Positions 53,301 to 61,397 of a stretch of DNA of 64,000 nucleotides are shown here, piece by piece (position 1 is the first letter of the stretch; each line of letters begins with the position of its first letter). Origin of the DNA: Pseudomonadota bacterium (lineage in GTDB: Bacteria > Myxococcota_A > UBA9042 > GCA-2863065); the NCBI GenBank assembly GCA_005776725.1, contig SXOO01000240.1, forward strand, positions 23,044-87,043, in the 5' to 3' direction. A model generated the notes under the pieces. The model did not search any database, had not been told where the DNA came from, and saw nothing but the letters and a program-made list of their open reading frames with translations. The position numbers were made by a program, and so were the translations under genes.

Positions 53301-55439
53301 GTCGATCGCCTCGAAGCGGCGGAGACCGCCCTCCGCGCTGAGGCGCTTCGCCAGGGCGAGTCGGAGCGTTGCAGCGCTGACCTCATCCACGAGCTCGGAC
53401 GCCGCCTGCTGCACGCGGTCGTGAGTGAAGCGCCACTCCGGCAGCAATGTCTGGTCGGAGTCGATCGTGATGCTCGACAGCACGACCGGCGAGTCGTCCA
53501 CTCGCAGGATGGCCTCCAAGGCCTCTGCCTCGTGGATTCGTGCCGCGGCCTCACCCAGGCTGGTGGACATAACGGCCGCCACGTCCGAGAGGCTGAAGCG
53601 CGAGCCCAGCCACGCGGCCGTGGCCAGAGCGGTCCTGGCCCCGTCGGACAGCGCCTCCATTCGGCGGCCAACGAACGCCGCTGCGTCGTCTGGAGCCTCG
53701 CGCAACACCTCGGAGTCGGCGCGCCAGGTCCAGCCGTCGGGGCCAGAGCTGAGGCCGCCTGTGTCGTTCAGGGCGTTCAGCAGGCGCCCGATGTAGAACG
53801 GACTCCCCCCCGATGCTGAGAAGATCGCCTCCGAGAGGCCTGCCAGCGAGCTCGCAGACTGCCGCAGTGAACGTGCAAGGAACTCTGCCGTCGCCTCGCG
53901 GGTGAGGGGCCGGACCTCGATGTCCAGGACCTGCCCGCCCTTCGCTCGCAGCTCCTGGAGGAAGGTGAGGACGGGGTGACCGGTGGTCACCTCGTTGTCT
54001 CGCCACGCGACGGCGATCACCAGGCCCCGAACCTCCGGGCTCAGGGCGAGCTTGCTGAGCACCTCGAGCGACCCCGTGTCGGCCCACTGGAGGTCGTCAA
54101 CGAACAGGACCAGCGGCGCGCCCGGCCGAGCGAGCGCGCCGAAGAAGATTCCGAAGAGCGCCGCCAGGCGGCGTTCGGCCTCGGCGGGTGTGAGCGGTGT
54201 GACCTTCGGTGTCTCCCCGACGAGGAGCTGAAGCTCGGGGACGACGCTGACGAGCGCCCCTACATCATGGCCGAGGGCCATCCGGAGCACCTGACCGAGG
54301 GCTGCGCCCTCCTCCTCGACGGCCGCTACGCGTCGGGCCCAGTCGCTGAGCGCGCGCGCCAGGCCCGCGTATGGCACGCCGCGCCCCAACAGCTCGTGCT
54401 TCCCGGCGATCCAGACCCCTCCGCGCTTCTCCACGTCCGGGCGCAGCTCCATGACGAGGCGGGTCTTTCCGATCCCCGACCAGCCGCGCACACAGACGAC
54501 CCCGCGGATGCCCTTCTCCAGGGTGTCCCGAAGAGTCTCCAGCTCCTTCTCCCGGCCGACGAGCTCTTCGGTGAGCCGAACGGTGACGTGGCGGTCGTTC
54601 TGTCCGGGGACGAATGCCTCGAGTGATTCCCCCCGCTCGAGCGCCGCAGCCACCAACTCGAGGTCGTGCGCCATCCCGAAGGCGGTCTGGTATCGCTCGT
54701 CCGGGCTCTTCCGAAGCGCGTGCGAGACGATGCGCGACGCCGCTGTCGGGATCTCGGTGCGCACCCGATGCGGCTCTCGCGGAGGGCGGGCGAGGTGGGC
54801 GTGGATGAGGCCGAGGCGGTCCGGCGCAGTGAACGGCGGCTTGCCAGTGAGCAGGTGATAGAGGGTAGCCCCGAGCCCGTAGAGATCCGCCCGCTCGTCG
54901 ACGCTGCGGTTGGTGCGACCTGTCTGTTCCGGGGCGATGTACGCGAACGTGCCTCGGAGACGCCCGCCCTCTGGCTCGGAGCGAGAGCGTCGCCGGGCGA
55001 GGCCGAGGTCGATGAGCCGGACCACGCCCTCCTCGGAGCGCACTAGGTTCGACGGCGTGACATCTCGGTGGATGAGGCCGGCCGCATGCACGTCGGCCAG
55101 TGCCCTGGCGGCGCTGATCCCGATCTGTAACGCCGTGGGGACATCCATTGCCCCGTCGGCGACACGGAGTCCCAGGTCTGTGCCGAGGTCGGGATACAGG
55201 ATGGCGGGCTCGGCGCCTTCGAGCCACTCCAGCGGCCGGACAACCCGGGGGCTCTGAAGCTCGAGGCCCAGGTCGAACTCGGTGCGGAACTCCTGCAGCG
55301 CGCGCACATCACGCGCGAGATGAGGGCGCAGGATCTTGATCACGAACCGGCGCCTGTCCGAGCGACGGGTCGCACGTACGACCACCGAGGTGGCCCCCTC
55401 CCACACAGTGTCGATGGCGTCGAATGAGTCTTGCAGCAT
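50301..55439 (-). CDS. Kinase - AAA/NACHT-like ATPase - GAF - class III cyclase
   Basis: A 1,712-aa signalling protein. Residues ~12-265 form a Ser/Thr kinase-like domain (VIKIL Lys, HRDVTPSN at ~125, DLGLA in place of DFG, APEQTGR). An AAA ATPase module follows with Walker A GWSGIGKT (~320) and Walker B LVLFVDDLQWAD (~443). A long TPR-like helical region runs to ~1290. A GAF domain (~1323-1470) and a coiled linker (ARLEAERERERADKLLMNVLP) lead to a class III nucleotide cyclase (from ~1530). The cyclase has the metal Asp in LFTDFAGFTELA, the Lys in LKTIGDAYMAVGG, and DVWGDAVNTAARME, the residue set typical of adenylate cyclases. ATG 55439 has GGAG 8 nt upstream. It is transcribed alone. Regulators of this build integrate a bound signal into cAMP output (inference). 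Confidence 0.9.
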   Translation of the reverse strand: MLQDSFDAIDTVWEGATSVVVRATRRSDRRRFVIKILRPHLARDVRALQEFRTEFDLGLELQSPRVVRPLEWLEGAEPAILYPDLGTDLGLRVADGAMDVPTALQIGISAARALADVHAAGLIHRDVTPSNLVRSEEGVVRLIDLGLARRRSRSEPEGGRLRGTFAYIAPEQTGRTNRSVDERADLYGLGATLYHLLTGKPPFTAPDRLGLIHAHLARPPREPHRVRTEIPTAASRIVSHALRKSPDERYQTAFGMAHDLELVAAALERGESLEAFVPGQNDRHVTVRLTEELVGREKELETLRDTLEKGIRGVVCVRGWSGIGKTRLVMELRPDVEKRGGVWIAGKHELLGRGVPYAGLARALSDWARRVAAVEEEGAALGQVLRMALGHDVGALVSVVPELQLLVGETPKVTPLTPAEAERRLAALFGIFFGALARPGAPLVLFVDDLQWADTGSLEVLSKLALSPEVRGLVIAVAWRDNEVTTGHPVLTFLQELRAKGGQVLDIEVRPLTREATAEFLARSLRQSASSLAGLSEAIFSASGGSPFYIGRLLNALNDTGGLSSGPDGWTWRADSEVLREAPDDAAAFVGRRMEALSDGARTALATAAWLGSRFSLSDVAAVMSTSLGEAAARIHEAEALEAILRVDDSPVVLSSITIDSDQTLLPEWRFTHDRVQQAASELVDEVSAATLRLALAKRLSAEGGLRRFEAIDHAVAAERAGVTGRWTPPERLGYVRLAAEAGRGAINAASFDVALSAFEAGLRWGGSPLWATEPALASELSLGAAEAAYLNADLAAMERHVTELRRRVADPLTVLRAEEIAASSLMAANELDACIDRGINAVNASGLDIPLHPGQPQVVMALLRTKFALRRFTPEQIAELPLCSDPLVLARSRLVNNLLAAAWYGRQPLYPVMVFSLLRGSIAHGVYPETPPSMITYGIVLNTLGAVDEAIRYGKAALRLNDRLSDRRLRNRSLHLYNAHIRFWFERWHLCRDELARIHRACWEGGDVEFAAFAAFMSAALGVHTGEPLITLQERGAQLIAAIRSLGQQTMLHTSLLHHQLVENLLGLSTDPTRLVGAEYDEFEMEAHHRRTNDKINLHCLGVARAALACFTGRFDTAAHAMRSIDAWERDARSQPLHHVGTFFDALAHAAQGDLRRARKKLAVLRKSQHYGPMNFSHRVALVEAEIEASSGRWDKACGAWDRAISAAAEHGYPHELALAHDRAGARSQERGHLVAALLHIREAREGYAQWGAAARVQQLDAQLRALDSGLPWSRGQAGRAGFLLPGKPGSAGAPPRELPTGPALRHTESFTVDTSDSPLDLEGLLSAARRVSQGTDKATITSALLESALILAGATHATLFRVTPAGLRRELVARTGTEGVEVTEDSELGQSPIVESAASQLICLRPRGDADDWCLGDRNPLSVLVIPVALRGETTAMLTVEHAELADAFPPARVEPLEALAAQAAIAFENAVHYEELDAKVRDRTSELLAARLEAERERERADKLLMNVLPEAIALELKRTGRAAPVSVESATVLFTDFAGFTELAARMAPEELVAQLERCFAAYDDIVDRHRITKLKTIGDAYMAVGGLPVPTADHAFDVVCAGLEMAAWVAQPTDGGAPIPFRVRVGVHTGPLVAGVIGKRRFLYDVWGDAVNTAARMESSGQPGRVNLSRVTWELVRDRIACTPRGLVAAKGKGELEMYFADAVLGR

Positions 55440-55737
55440 CAGAGCGCTCCGATCATCGGGCACGGGTGCTCGCTGAGGACTGGGACGATGATGGGTAGCA
55501 AGCCGCTCCTTTCCCAGACACCGGTACCGAAACGGCTAGCCGCGGATGGTGGTGCATGTTTGGCACGCCACCGCCACGCAGCGTGGAGTCTCCGCGCCGA
55601 TACCGTCCGATTTACAAGCAACCGTCCGACTGATCTTCTACGTAGAGGATGCAACAGCGGGAGAACGAGTCAAGGTCGTGGAACCCATACCAGCGGCACG
55701 TCACGGCGGCCCGTGCCCTGCGCCCCTGGTCGCCCCG
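55440..55737. other. 298-bp gap without a recognisable gene
   Basis: No convincing coding frame, RNA gene, repeat or terminator was seen here. It should hold the promoter of the minus-strand kinase-cyclase gene and the end of the minus-strand radical SAM transcript. Confidence 0.5.
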
Positions 55738-57102
55738 CTAGAGAGTGCGGACGAGGGCTCGCGCCATTGCGCCGAGGTGGGCCCAACCCTCCGCGTGCCG
55801 GAGGTCGGGGAGGACCGCGCGAAGCGGCCGCGGGCGCAGGTAGAAGCGCAGCGTCACGTCCCGTTTGAGGCGCCGCAGGCGCTCCGGGGGCACGGCGCCC
55901 AGGCCGGCAATGAACCCGTCGCCGCTGGCGTCGCCGCCAAAGAGCCCACGTGAGTCGGCCTCGCGCCTCAGCGCCGTTCCGGGCCGCGCAGCCGCGAGGT
56001 TGAAGCTGGCGTAGTCAAGGTCCAGGGAGCGTGCGAACGCTCCGGCGCGCACTACGCTGTCTTCGTCCTGTTCCGGGAGGCCGAGTACGAAGTGCCCGCA
56101 GACGGCGAGCCCCGCCTCGTGGGCGTGCCGGACCGCCGCCTCGGCCGCGCTGTTCGCGAACGGCTTGCCGCTCGCCTTGCGCAGGTCGTCGTCGCCGGTC
56201 TCGATGCCGAACTGCACCACCCTGCAGCCCGCTGCGGCCATGGCCCGGGCCAGCTCGAGGTCGAAGGGGCGCACGGTACAGAAGGCGTTCCAGCGGAGAT
56301 CGAGCTCGGCGCGCGCCCACGCGGTGCAAAGCTCGAGAAACGCGGCGCGTTTCCCATTGGCCGTGGCGTCGCGCAGATAGACCCTGCTGTAACCGAGCGC
56401 CTTCACGCGGCGTAGCTCTGCCACCACCTCGCCCACCGGCCGCAGCTTGTAGCCGAGCTCGCCCGTGTTGCAGAAGGTGCACGCCAGCGGGCACCCGTAG
56501 CTCGACAGCACGCTGGCGAAGGGCAGTCCGCCATGAAAGGGCAGGCGGTAGCGGCGCGGGAGCTGCTCGTGGAGGCCCGGAGGGGCGCTCCACGTGTTGC
56601 CCACGCTGCCGCAGGGCTTGCCGTCACGCCGGATCAGCCCGCCGTCCGGGGCGTCGGTGCCGAGCAGCGCCGCCACCGCGGGCGTGGTGAAGTCGGTGAG
56701 GACCGCGTCGAGCGCGGGCAGGGCCTGGAACGCCCGCTGGGGCTCGAAGCGCGGCACGTCACCCGAGAGGACCAGCGGCACCTCGGGGAGCCGGGCGCCG
56801 AGCCGCCGGTAGAATCGGACGTCGCCGGGCCAGCTCACGTCCCCCGCCAGGCCAAGAACGCGCGCCGGTGCGAATAAAGCCACCCGCTCGACCGTGGCTT
56901 CGGCGGACAGGCCCTCGGCGACCGCGTCGAGGAGCAGGACCTCGTGGCCGTGACCCGCGAGCACGCCGGACTGCACCAGCAGGTCCAGCGGCTGCCAGAG
57001 GTAGCCGCTCTTGGACGACGACGAGCAGTAGCCGTCCCGGAAGGTGGGGAACCGGGCGGGTGGGTTGACGAGGGCGACACGCACCGAGCCGTTACGCCGC
57101 AA
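55738..57102 (-). CDS. B12-binding-type radical SAM protein
   Basis: A protein of up to 454 aa. The N-terminal part (VRVALVNPPARFPTFRDGYCSSSSKSGYLWQPLDLLVQSGVLAGHGHEVLLLDAVAEGL) is a cobalamin-binding-like Rossmann domain. It is followed by the radical SAM core with YGCPLACTFC, the Cx3Cx2C motif that binds the 4Fe-4S cluster (about residues 203-210), GIETGDDDLRKASGK and LGLPEQDEDS. Substrate unknown; relatives act on tetrapyrroles, lipids and natural products. TTG 57102 or GTG 57084 may be the start; neither has a strong ribosome-binding site. It is 24 bp downstream of murD and so probably in that operon. Confidence 0.87.
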   Translation of the reverse strand: MRRNGSVRVALVNPPARFPTFRDGYCSSSSKSGYLWQPLDLLVQSGVLAGHGHEVLLLDAVAEGLSAEATVERVALFAPARVLGLAGDVSWPGDVRFYRRLGARLPEVPLVLSGDVPRFEPQRAFQALPALDAVLTDFTTPAVAALLGTDAPDGGLIRRDGKPCGSVGNTWSAPPGLHEQLPRRYRLPFHGGLPFASVLSSYGCPLACTFCNTGELGYKLRPVGEVVAELRRVKALGYSRVYLRDATANGKRAAFLELCTAWARAELDLRWNAFCTVRPFDLELARAMAAAGCRVVQFGIETGDDDLRKASGKPFANSAAEAAVRHAHEAGLAVCGHFVLGLPEQDEDSVVRAGAFARSLDLDYASFNLAAARPGTALRREADSRGLFGGDASGDGFIAGLGAVPPERLRRLKRDVTLRFYLRPRPLRAVLPDLRHAEGWAHLGAMARALVRTL

Positions 57103-57126
57103 AGGGGCCGTCGGTTCCCCTAACCA

Positions 57127-58452
57127 CTACGGGAGGGGCGCGCCCTGCCTCACGAGCTCCTTGAAGGTGCGGCCGCGGTGCTCGAAGTCCGTGAACTGGT
57201 CGAAGCTGGCGCACGCGGGCGACAGCACGGCGTTCAGGGGGCGCAGCGCCCGCGCCGCTTCCACGGCCTCGGCCAGCGTGGGCACTACGGTGTGTGGAAC
57301 GCGACCCTCGAGCAGCGCGGCCATCTCGTCCCGGCTCTTGCCGTTGACAACCACGTGCACAGCCGCCGCTGCCACCCGATCGGCCCACTCGCGGAAGTCG
57401 GCCCCCTTGCCGTAGCCCCCCGCGATGACCACCAGGCCCTCGGAGAACGCTGTGAGGCCTGCCATGGCCGCGTGCGGGTTGGTCGCCTTCGAGTCGTTGT
57501 ACCAGTTGATCCCGTCGGTGGTCGGGACCCGCTCCAGGCGATGCTCGAGCCCCTGGAAGCGCCGCAGAACGCCACGCACGGTCTCGGCGGGTATGCCGTG
57601 GAGGAGCGCGGCGCCCGCGGCGGCCATCGCGTTCTCGAGGTTGTGCGATCCCGGGAGGGCCAGCTCGTCGACTGGCACCAGCTGAGTCTCCACGCCGTCC
57701 AGCCGGAAGACCAGTGTGGGCCGCCCAGCCATGGGGAGCACCGTGAGCCCGTCGAGGTCGTGCGGTGTCCTGTCGAAGTACAACGTCCGAGCACGTCCGG
57801 GCGCGCGCCAGGATCCGAGGAGCGGATCGCGGCGCAGCACGGCGGCGTCACCCTCGCCGAGGTTCTCGAGGATGCGGTGCTTCGCAGCCACGTACGCCTC
57901 GAAGCTGCCGTGGTAGTCGAGGTGCTCCGGCGCGATGTTCGTGACCACCGCCACCCGCGGGTGAAACGCCGGGGCGGTCATGAGTTGAGCGTTCGACACC
58001 TCGGCCACCACCGTCTGCCCGTGGGCCAGATCGTGGACTGCCTGGGTGAGCGGGATCCCGATGTTGCCCCCGACGAAGGTCGGACGGTCCGCCGCGCACA
58101 TGGCGCCGAGCCAGGATGTTGTGGTGGACTTGCCGTCGGTGCCGGTGATCGCGAGCACGTGGAGGTCGGGGCGCAGCTCCTGGAACAGCTGGATCTCGCT
58201 GATCACCCGACAGCCGAGCCGCTCGGCCTCGGCAAAGATCGGGGCGTGCGGAGGCACCCCTGGGCTCATGACCACCACGTCGCCCGCGCGGACCACGTTC
58301 TTGCCGAAGTGCGTCGCCACCCGCGGGTCCAGCGCGGTCGCCAGCGTGTCCTTGGTATCCGAGGCCAGGACGTCCTTACCGAGCCGCGCGAGAGCATTCG
58401 CCGCGGCGACGCCGCTGCGGGCCAGCCCCACCACCGAGTAACGCGCGCTCAT
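57127..58452 (-). CDS. murD: UDP-N-acetylmuramoyl-L-alanine--D-glutamate ligase
   Basis: A 441-aa Mur ligase adding D-Glu to UDP-MurNAc-L-Ala in the cytoplasm. Features are an N-terminal nucleotide-binding fold (VVGLARSGVAAANALARLGKDV), the P-loop ITGTDGKSTTTSW (Asp where Asn is usual in GTNGKS/T), VVTNIAPEHLDYHGS, and WYNDSKATNPHA with the conserved DSKATN. The open frame extends far upstream but lies inside murC there; ATG 58452 overlaps the murC stop (ATGA) and fits the family start. It acts one step after MurC and one after MurI supplies D-Glu. Confidence 0.95.
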   Translation of the reverse strand: MSARYSVVGLARSGVAAANALARLGKDVLASDTKDTLATALDPRVATHFGKNVVRAGDVVVMSPGVPPHAPIFAEAERLGCRVISEIQLFQELRPDLHVLAITGTDGKSTTTSWLGAMCAADRPTFVGGNIGIPLTQAVHDLAHGQTVVAEVSNAQLMTAPAFHPRVAVVTNIAPEHLDYHGSFEAYVAAKHRILENLGEGDAAVLRRDPLLGSWRAPGRARTLYFDRTPHDLDGLTVLPMAGRPTLVFRLDGVETQLVPVDELALPGSHNLENAMAAAGAALLHGIPAETVRGVLRRFQGLEHRLERVPTTDGINWYNDSKATNPHAAMAGLTAFSEGLVVIAGGYGKGADFREWADRVAAAAVHVVVNGKSRDEMAALLEGRVPHTVVPTLAEAVEAARALRPLNAVLSPACASFDQFTDFEHRGRTFKELVRQGAPLP

Positions 58453-59846
58453 GCGGGAAGCGTGGCTGCGAACGCGTCTGCGAGCCGGAACAGGTCGTCG
58501 CCTCCGAAGAAGAGCACGGTGGCCCCGTCGCGCGCCTCGGGGAGGTGGAGAGGCAGGTCGTTCATCTCGGGGACGAAGTCGACCGGCGTCCCGGTGGCTC
58601 GGATCTTGTCGACCAGCCACTGCGCGTCGACCCCGGCGATAGGCACCTCGCCCGCGGTGTAGAGCTCGGTGACCACGACGCGCGCGGCCTCGCGGAACGC
58701 CACGGCGTACTCGTCTCCGAGGTAGTGAATCATGGTGAAGCGGTAGGGCTTGAACACCGCGGTGATCGGGGCGTCCGAGAGCGTCTTCGCCGCGGCGATG
58801 ACCCGGCGCATCCCGGTGGGGTGCGAGGTGTAGTCCTTGACGATGCGCGCGGCGCCGCGCTGCACCACGGTGAAGCGGTTCTCGATGCCGGCGAAGGCCG
58901 CGAGGCCGTCGCGGATCGAGTCGATCGGCAGGTCGTAGCTGAGCGCCGTGGCCGCCGCGACGAGCGCGTTCATGGCGTTGTAGCGCCCTGGCCGCGGCAT
59001 CGAGAGCCGGCAGACCTCGCGCCCGTGATAGACGAGGGTGAACTCGGAGCCGGCGGCGCTGAGCGTGAGGTCGCGCGCGCTCACCTCGGCCTCGTGGCCC
59101 GGCGGCAGGTCGTCCTCGAACGCCACTCGTAGGACGCGTATCGGACGAGTGAGCCGCGAGAGCACGTCGCGGACCCCCTCGTCGCCCACGTGAGCGATCA
59201 CCAGCTGTCGATCGCGTTCGTCGGCCAGGACGCCGGCGATCGTGTCGATCACGGCGTCCCGGTCCTTGTAGTAGTTGAGGTGGTCGGCCTCCACGTTGTT
59301 GATGACGAGGCGGTCGGGACGGACGTGCACCAGGGACCCATCGGACTCGTCGATCTCGACCACCGCGTGCCCCTTGCCCTCGGCCGGAGCCGTCACGCGC
59401 GCGTTGGTGCCGTAGTCCAGCAGCAGCCCCCCGATGATGAACGACGGGTCCCGACCTGCCGACTCGAAGCAGCGCGTGATCATCGCGCTTACCGTGCCCT
59501 TCCCGTGCGTACCCACGACGCCCACGGAGCGCCACGCGGGCAACAGGGCGCCCAGCACCTCCGCGCGATGGCGGACCGGGACACCGCGCTCGCGGGCCGC
59601 GATCAGCTCCGGGTTGGTGGCCGGTACCGCTGTGGAGTAGACGACCAGGTCGGCTCCGTCCACGAGATCCGCTCGGTGACCGATGGTGACATCCGCGCCC
59701 TCGTCGCGGAGCCCCTGCGTGAGCTGAGACTCGCGCACGTCCGAGCCGGAGACCTGGAAGCCGCGGGCCAGGAGAACGCGGGCCACCGCGCTCACGCCGA
59801 TCCCGCCGATTCCGATGAGGTGAACTCTATGGACGCCTTCGAGCAT
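58449..59846 (-). CDS. murC: MurC-like UDP-N-acetylmuramate--L-alanine ligase (divergent)
   Basis: A 465-aa Mur ligase of normal MurC length. The N-terminal fold reads VHLIGIGGIGVSAVARVLLARGFQVSGSD. The central domain has VVEIDESDGSLVHVRPDRLVINNVEADHLNYY, matching MurC. Two otherwise strongly conserved sites differ: the P-loop is GTHGKGTVSAM instead of GTHGKTTTT, giving the GKG(S/T) form of folylpolyglutamate synthase, and the DDYxHHPTE motif reads KDYTSHPTG. Gene order murC-murD with ATGA overlap supports a peptidoglycan role, as no other MurC is visible here. Specificity is less certain than for murD. Confidence 0.82.
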   Translation of the reverse strand: MLEGVHRVHLIGIGGIGVSAVARVLLARGFQVSGSDVRESQLTQGLRDEGADVTIGHRADLVDGADLVVYSTAVPATNPELIAARERGVPVRHRAEVLGALLPAWRSVGVVGTHGKGTVSAMITRCFESAGRDPSFIIGGLLLDYGTNARVTAPAEGKGHAVVEIDESDGSLVHVRPDRLVINNVEADHLNYYKDRDAVIDTIAGVLADERDRQLVIAHVGDEGVRDVLSRLTRPIRVLRVAFEDDLPPGHEAEVSARDLTLSAAGSEFTLVYHGREVCRLSMPRPGRYNAMNALVAAATALSYDLPIDSIRDGLAAFAGIENRFTVVQRGAARIVKDYTSHPTGMRRVIAAAKTLSDAPITAVFKPYRFTMIHYLGDEYAVAFREAARVVVTELYTAGEVPIAGVDAQWLVDKIRATGTPVDFVPEMNDLPLHLPEARDGATVLFFGGDDLFRLADAFAATLPA

Positions 59847-59989
59847 GGCGGGCGCTTACCAGACGGAAAAGTCCGCGGCAACAATGTGTTTGAGCCCGTG
59901 TGGGCTGGGTGTTGACCCCGTGTGGGCGCTGCGTGGGCGCTGCGTCGGTGGCGTCGCGACGGTCTGCCCGGGCCCACCGGTTCTTCTGC

Positions 59990-60018
59990 TCGACAGGGTT
60001 GGGCGTGGGCACTAGATT
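59990..60018 (+). promoter_or_regulatory. Sigma70-type promoter of the UbiA-family gene
   Basis: TCGACA (59990-59995; one mismatch to TTGACA), a 17-nt spacer and TAGATT (60013-60018; 4 of 6 to TATAAT). The predicted transcript start near 60025 is only about 6 nt before ATG 60031 and there is no Shine-Dalgarno, so the mRNA would be leaderless or nearly so. Confidence 0.55.
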
Positions 60019-60030
60019 GCGCGGCCGCGC

Positions 60031-60981
60031 ATGGACGTGAGCCCGACCGCAATTCAGGACCCGAGCATCGCCCGGGACAACTTCACGAAGCCCGGGGTGC
60101 TCCGCGTGGCAGGCCATTTCCTCAAGGCGATGCGTCCCGTTCAGTGGGTGAAGAACGTCTTCGTCCTGGCGCCGCTGGTCTTCGGGCTCAAACTCTCGGA
60201 TGGCGCCGCGCTCAGCCGTGCTCTCCTGGCCGCGTTCGCCTTCTGCCTCGTCTCTAGCGCCGTCTACGTCCTGAATGACATCGTCGACCGCGAACAGGAC
60301 GCGCGCCACCCCACCAAGCGCCGCCGTCCGATCGCGTCCGGGGCGCTGCCGGTGGAGGCCGCGCGCTTCGGCGTGGGCATCCTGGTCATGCTGTCGTTGG
60401 CGCTGGGCGCGCTGCTGACCCCTGCGCTCAGCGTGGTGCTCGCCGCGTACTTCGCGCTCAACGTGGCCTACACATGGCGCCTCAAGCACATCGCCTTCAT
60501 CGACATCGCCTGCATCGCTCTGGGCTTCCTGCTCCGCGTGGTCGCGGGGGGGCTCGCCACAGCGGTCGAGGTCTCGGTCTGGCTCTTCGCCTGCACGTTC
60601 CTGCTCGCCAGCCTGTTGGCGCTGGGCAAGCGGCGCCACGAGCTGGTCGCGGTGCACAAGGTCGGGGGCAGCACGCGGGCTGTGCTCGACCAATATCGGG
60701 TTGAGCACATCGATTGGGCCATGCGCGCCCTCGCCGTGGTCACTGTACTGAGCTACGCGCTCTACACGGTCAGTGAGAGCACCGTCGCGAACTTCGGCAC
60801 CCGCAGCCTCCTCGGCTCGGTCCCGTTCGTGTTGTTCGGCATCTTCCGTTTCAACCAGCTCGTCGCGCGCCACGACGACGCCCAGAGCCCCACGGACACC
60901 ATGGTGCGCGACCTGCCGTTCCTGGCCAACGGCGCGCTGTTCTCGGTGTTCATCACCCTCGTCATCTACCTCGGATGGTGA
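60031..60981 (+). CDS. UbiA-family prenyltransferase (DPPR synthase-like)
   Basis: A 316-aa inner-membrane protein with about eight helices. The first Asp-rich motif is LNDIVDREQDARHP (Asn82, Asp83, Asp86, Asp90), which binds Mg and polyprenyl phosphate. MRPVQWVKNVFVLAPL before it and the overall pattern resemble decaprenyl-phosphate phosphoribosyltransferases (Rv3806c type), which transfer phosphoribose from PRPP to polyprenyl phosphate for arabinose-type donors. That assignment is by resemblance; other UbiA substrates are possible. It starts a short operon with a small lipoprotein gene (GTGA overlap). The lipid-linked sugar could feed the GT39-like enzymes in this window (inference). Confidence 0.85.
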   Translation: MDVSPTAIQDPSIARDNFTKPGVLRVAGHFLKAMRPVQWVKNVFVLAPLVFGLKLSDGAALSRALLAAFAFCLVSSAVYVLNDIVDREQDARHPTKRRRPIASGALPVEAARFGVGILVMLSLALGALLTPALSVVLAAYFALNVAYTWRLKHIAFIDIACIALGFLLRVVAGGLATAVEVSVWLFACTFLLASLLALGKRRHELVAVHKVGGSTRAVLDQYRVEHIDWAMRALAVVTVLSYALYTVSESTVANFGTRSLLGSVPFVLFGIFRFNQLVARHDDAQSPTDTMVRDLPFLANGALFSVFITLVIYLGW

Positions 60982-61385
60982 CGCGCTGGGTGGGCCTCGC
61001 GGCGCTCCTGCTCGGCTGCGCCACTGCGCCCGACGCGGCGCCCGTGAAGGACCCTCCGCCCCAGGAGGCCCTCACGCACGAGGAGTCCCTCCGCCGGGTG
61101 CTCTCCGCCACGGCGGACCAAGAGACCAAGGTGCTCCGCTATAGCCCGGTGAAGTGTGCGTGCCCCGCCTTCGAGGTGCGTATCGGGCTCCGATGGCTGC
61201 GAGTGGAGCTCGATGGGCTCGACGACCCCGCGTCTCTCGCGAGCCGCCTGCTCACCGTGGCACGCAACGACGACGAAGGGGGGCACCCGCGCGAGTACCT
61301 CACCCGCGGCGACCTCGCCACGTCGCTCAAGCGGTGCGGCCCTGGGACCTTGTTCGCCGACTACGGGCTCGAGTACTACGAGTAG
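60975..61385 (+). CDS. Small lipoprotein, hypothetical
   Basis: A 136-aa lipoprotein with lipobox LLGC (Cys15). The mature part has a CAC pair (SPVKCACPAFEVRIGLRWLRVEL) and a third Cys near the end. Either ATG 60975 or GTG 60978 starts it; both overlap the UbiA-family stop. It is probably co-expressed with that enzyme. No family recognised. Confidence 0.75.
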   Translation: MVTRWVGLAALLLGCATAPDAAPVKDPPPQEALTHEESLRRVLSATADQETKVLRYSPVKCACPAFEVRIGLRWLRVELDGLDDPASLASRLLTVARNDDEGGHPREYLTRGDLATSLKRCGPGTLFADYGLEYYE

Positions 61386-61397
61386 GGGCCGCCCGGC

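Noticed and set aside
58453..59535. Upstream extension of the murD frame
   Set aside because: It is an Arg-rich shadow of murC; murD starts at ATG 58452 with the normal family N-terminus.
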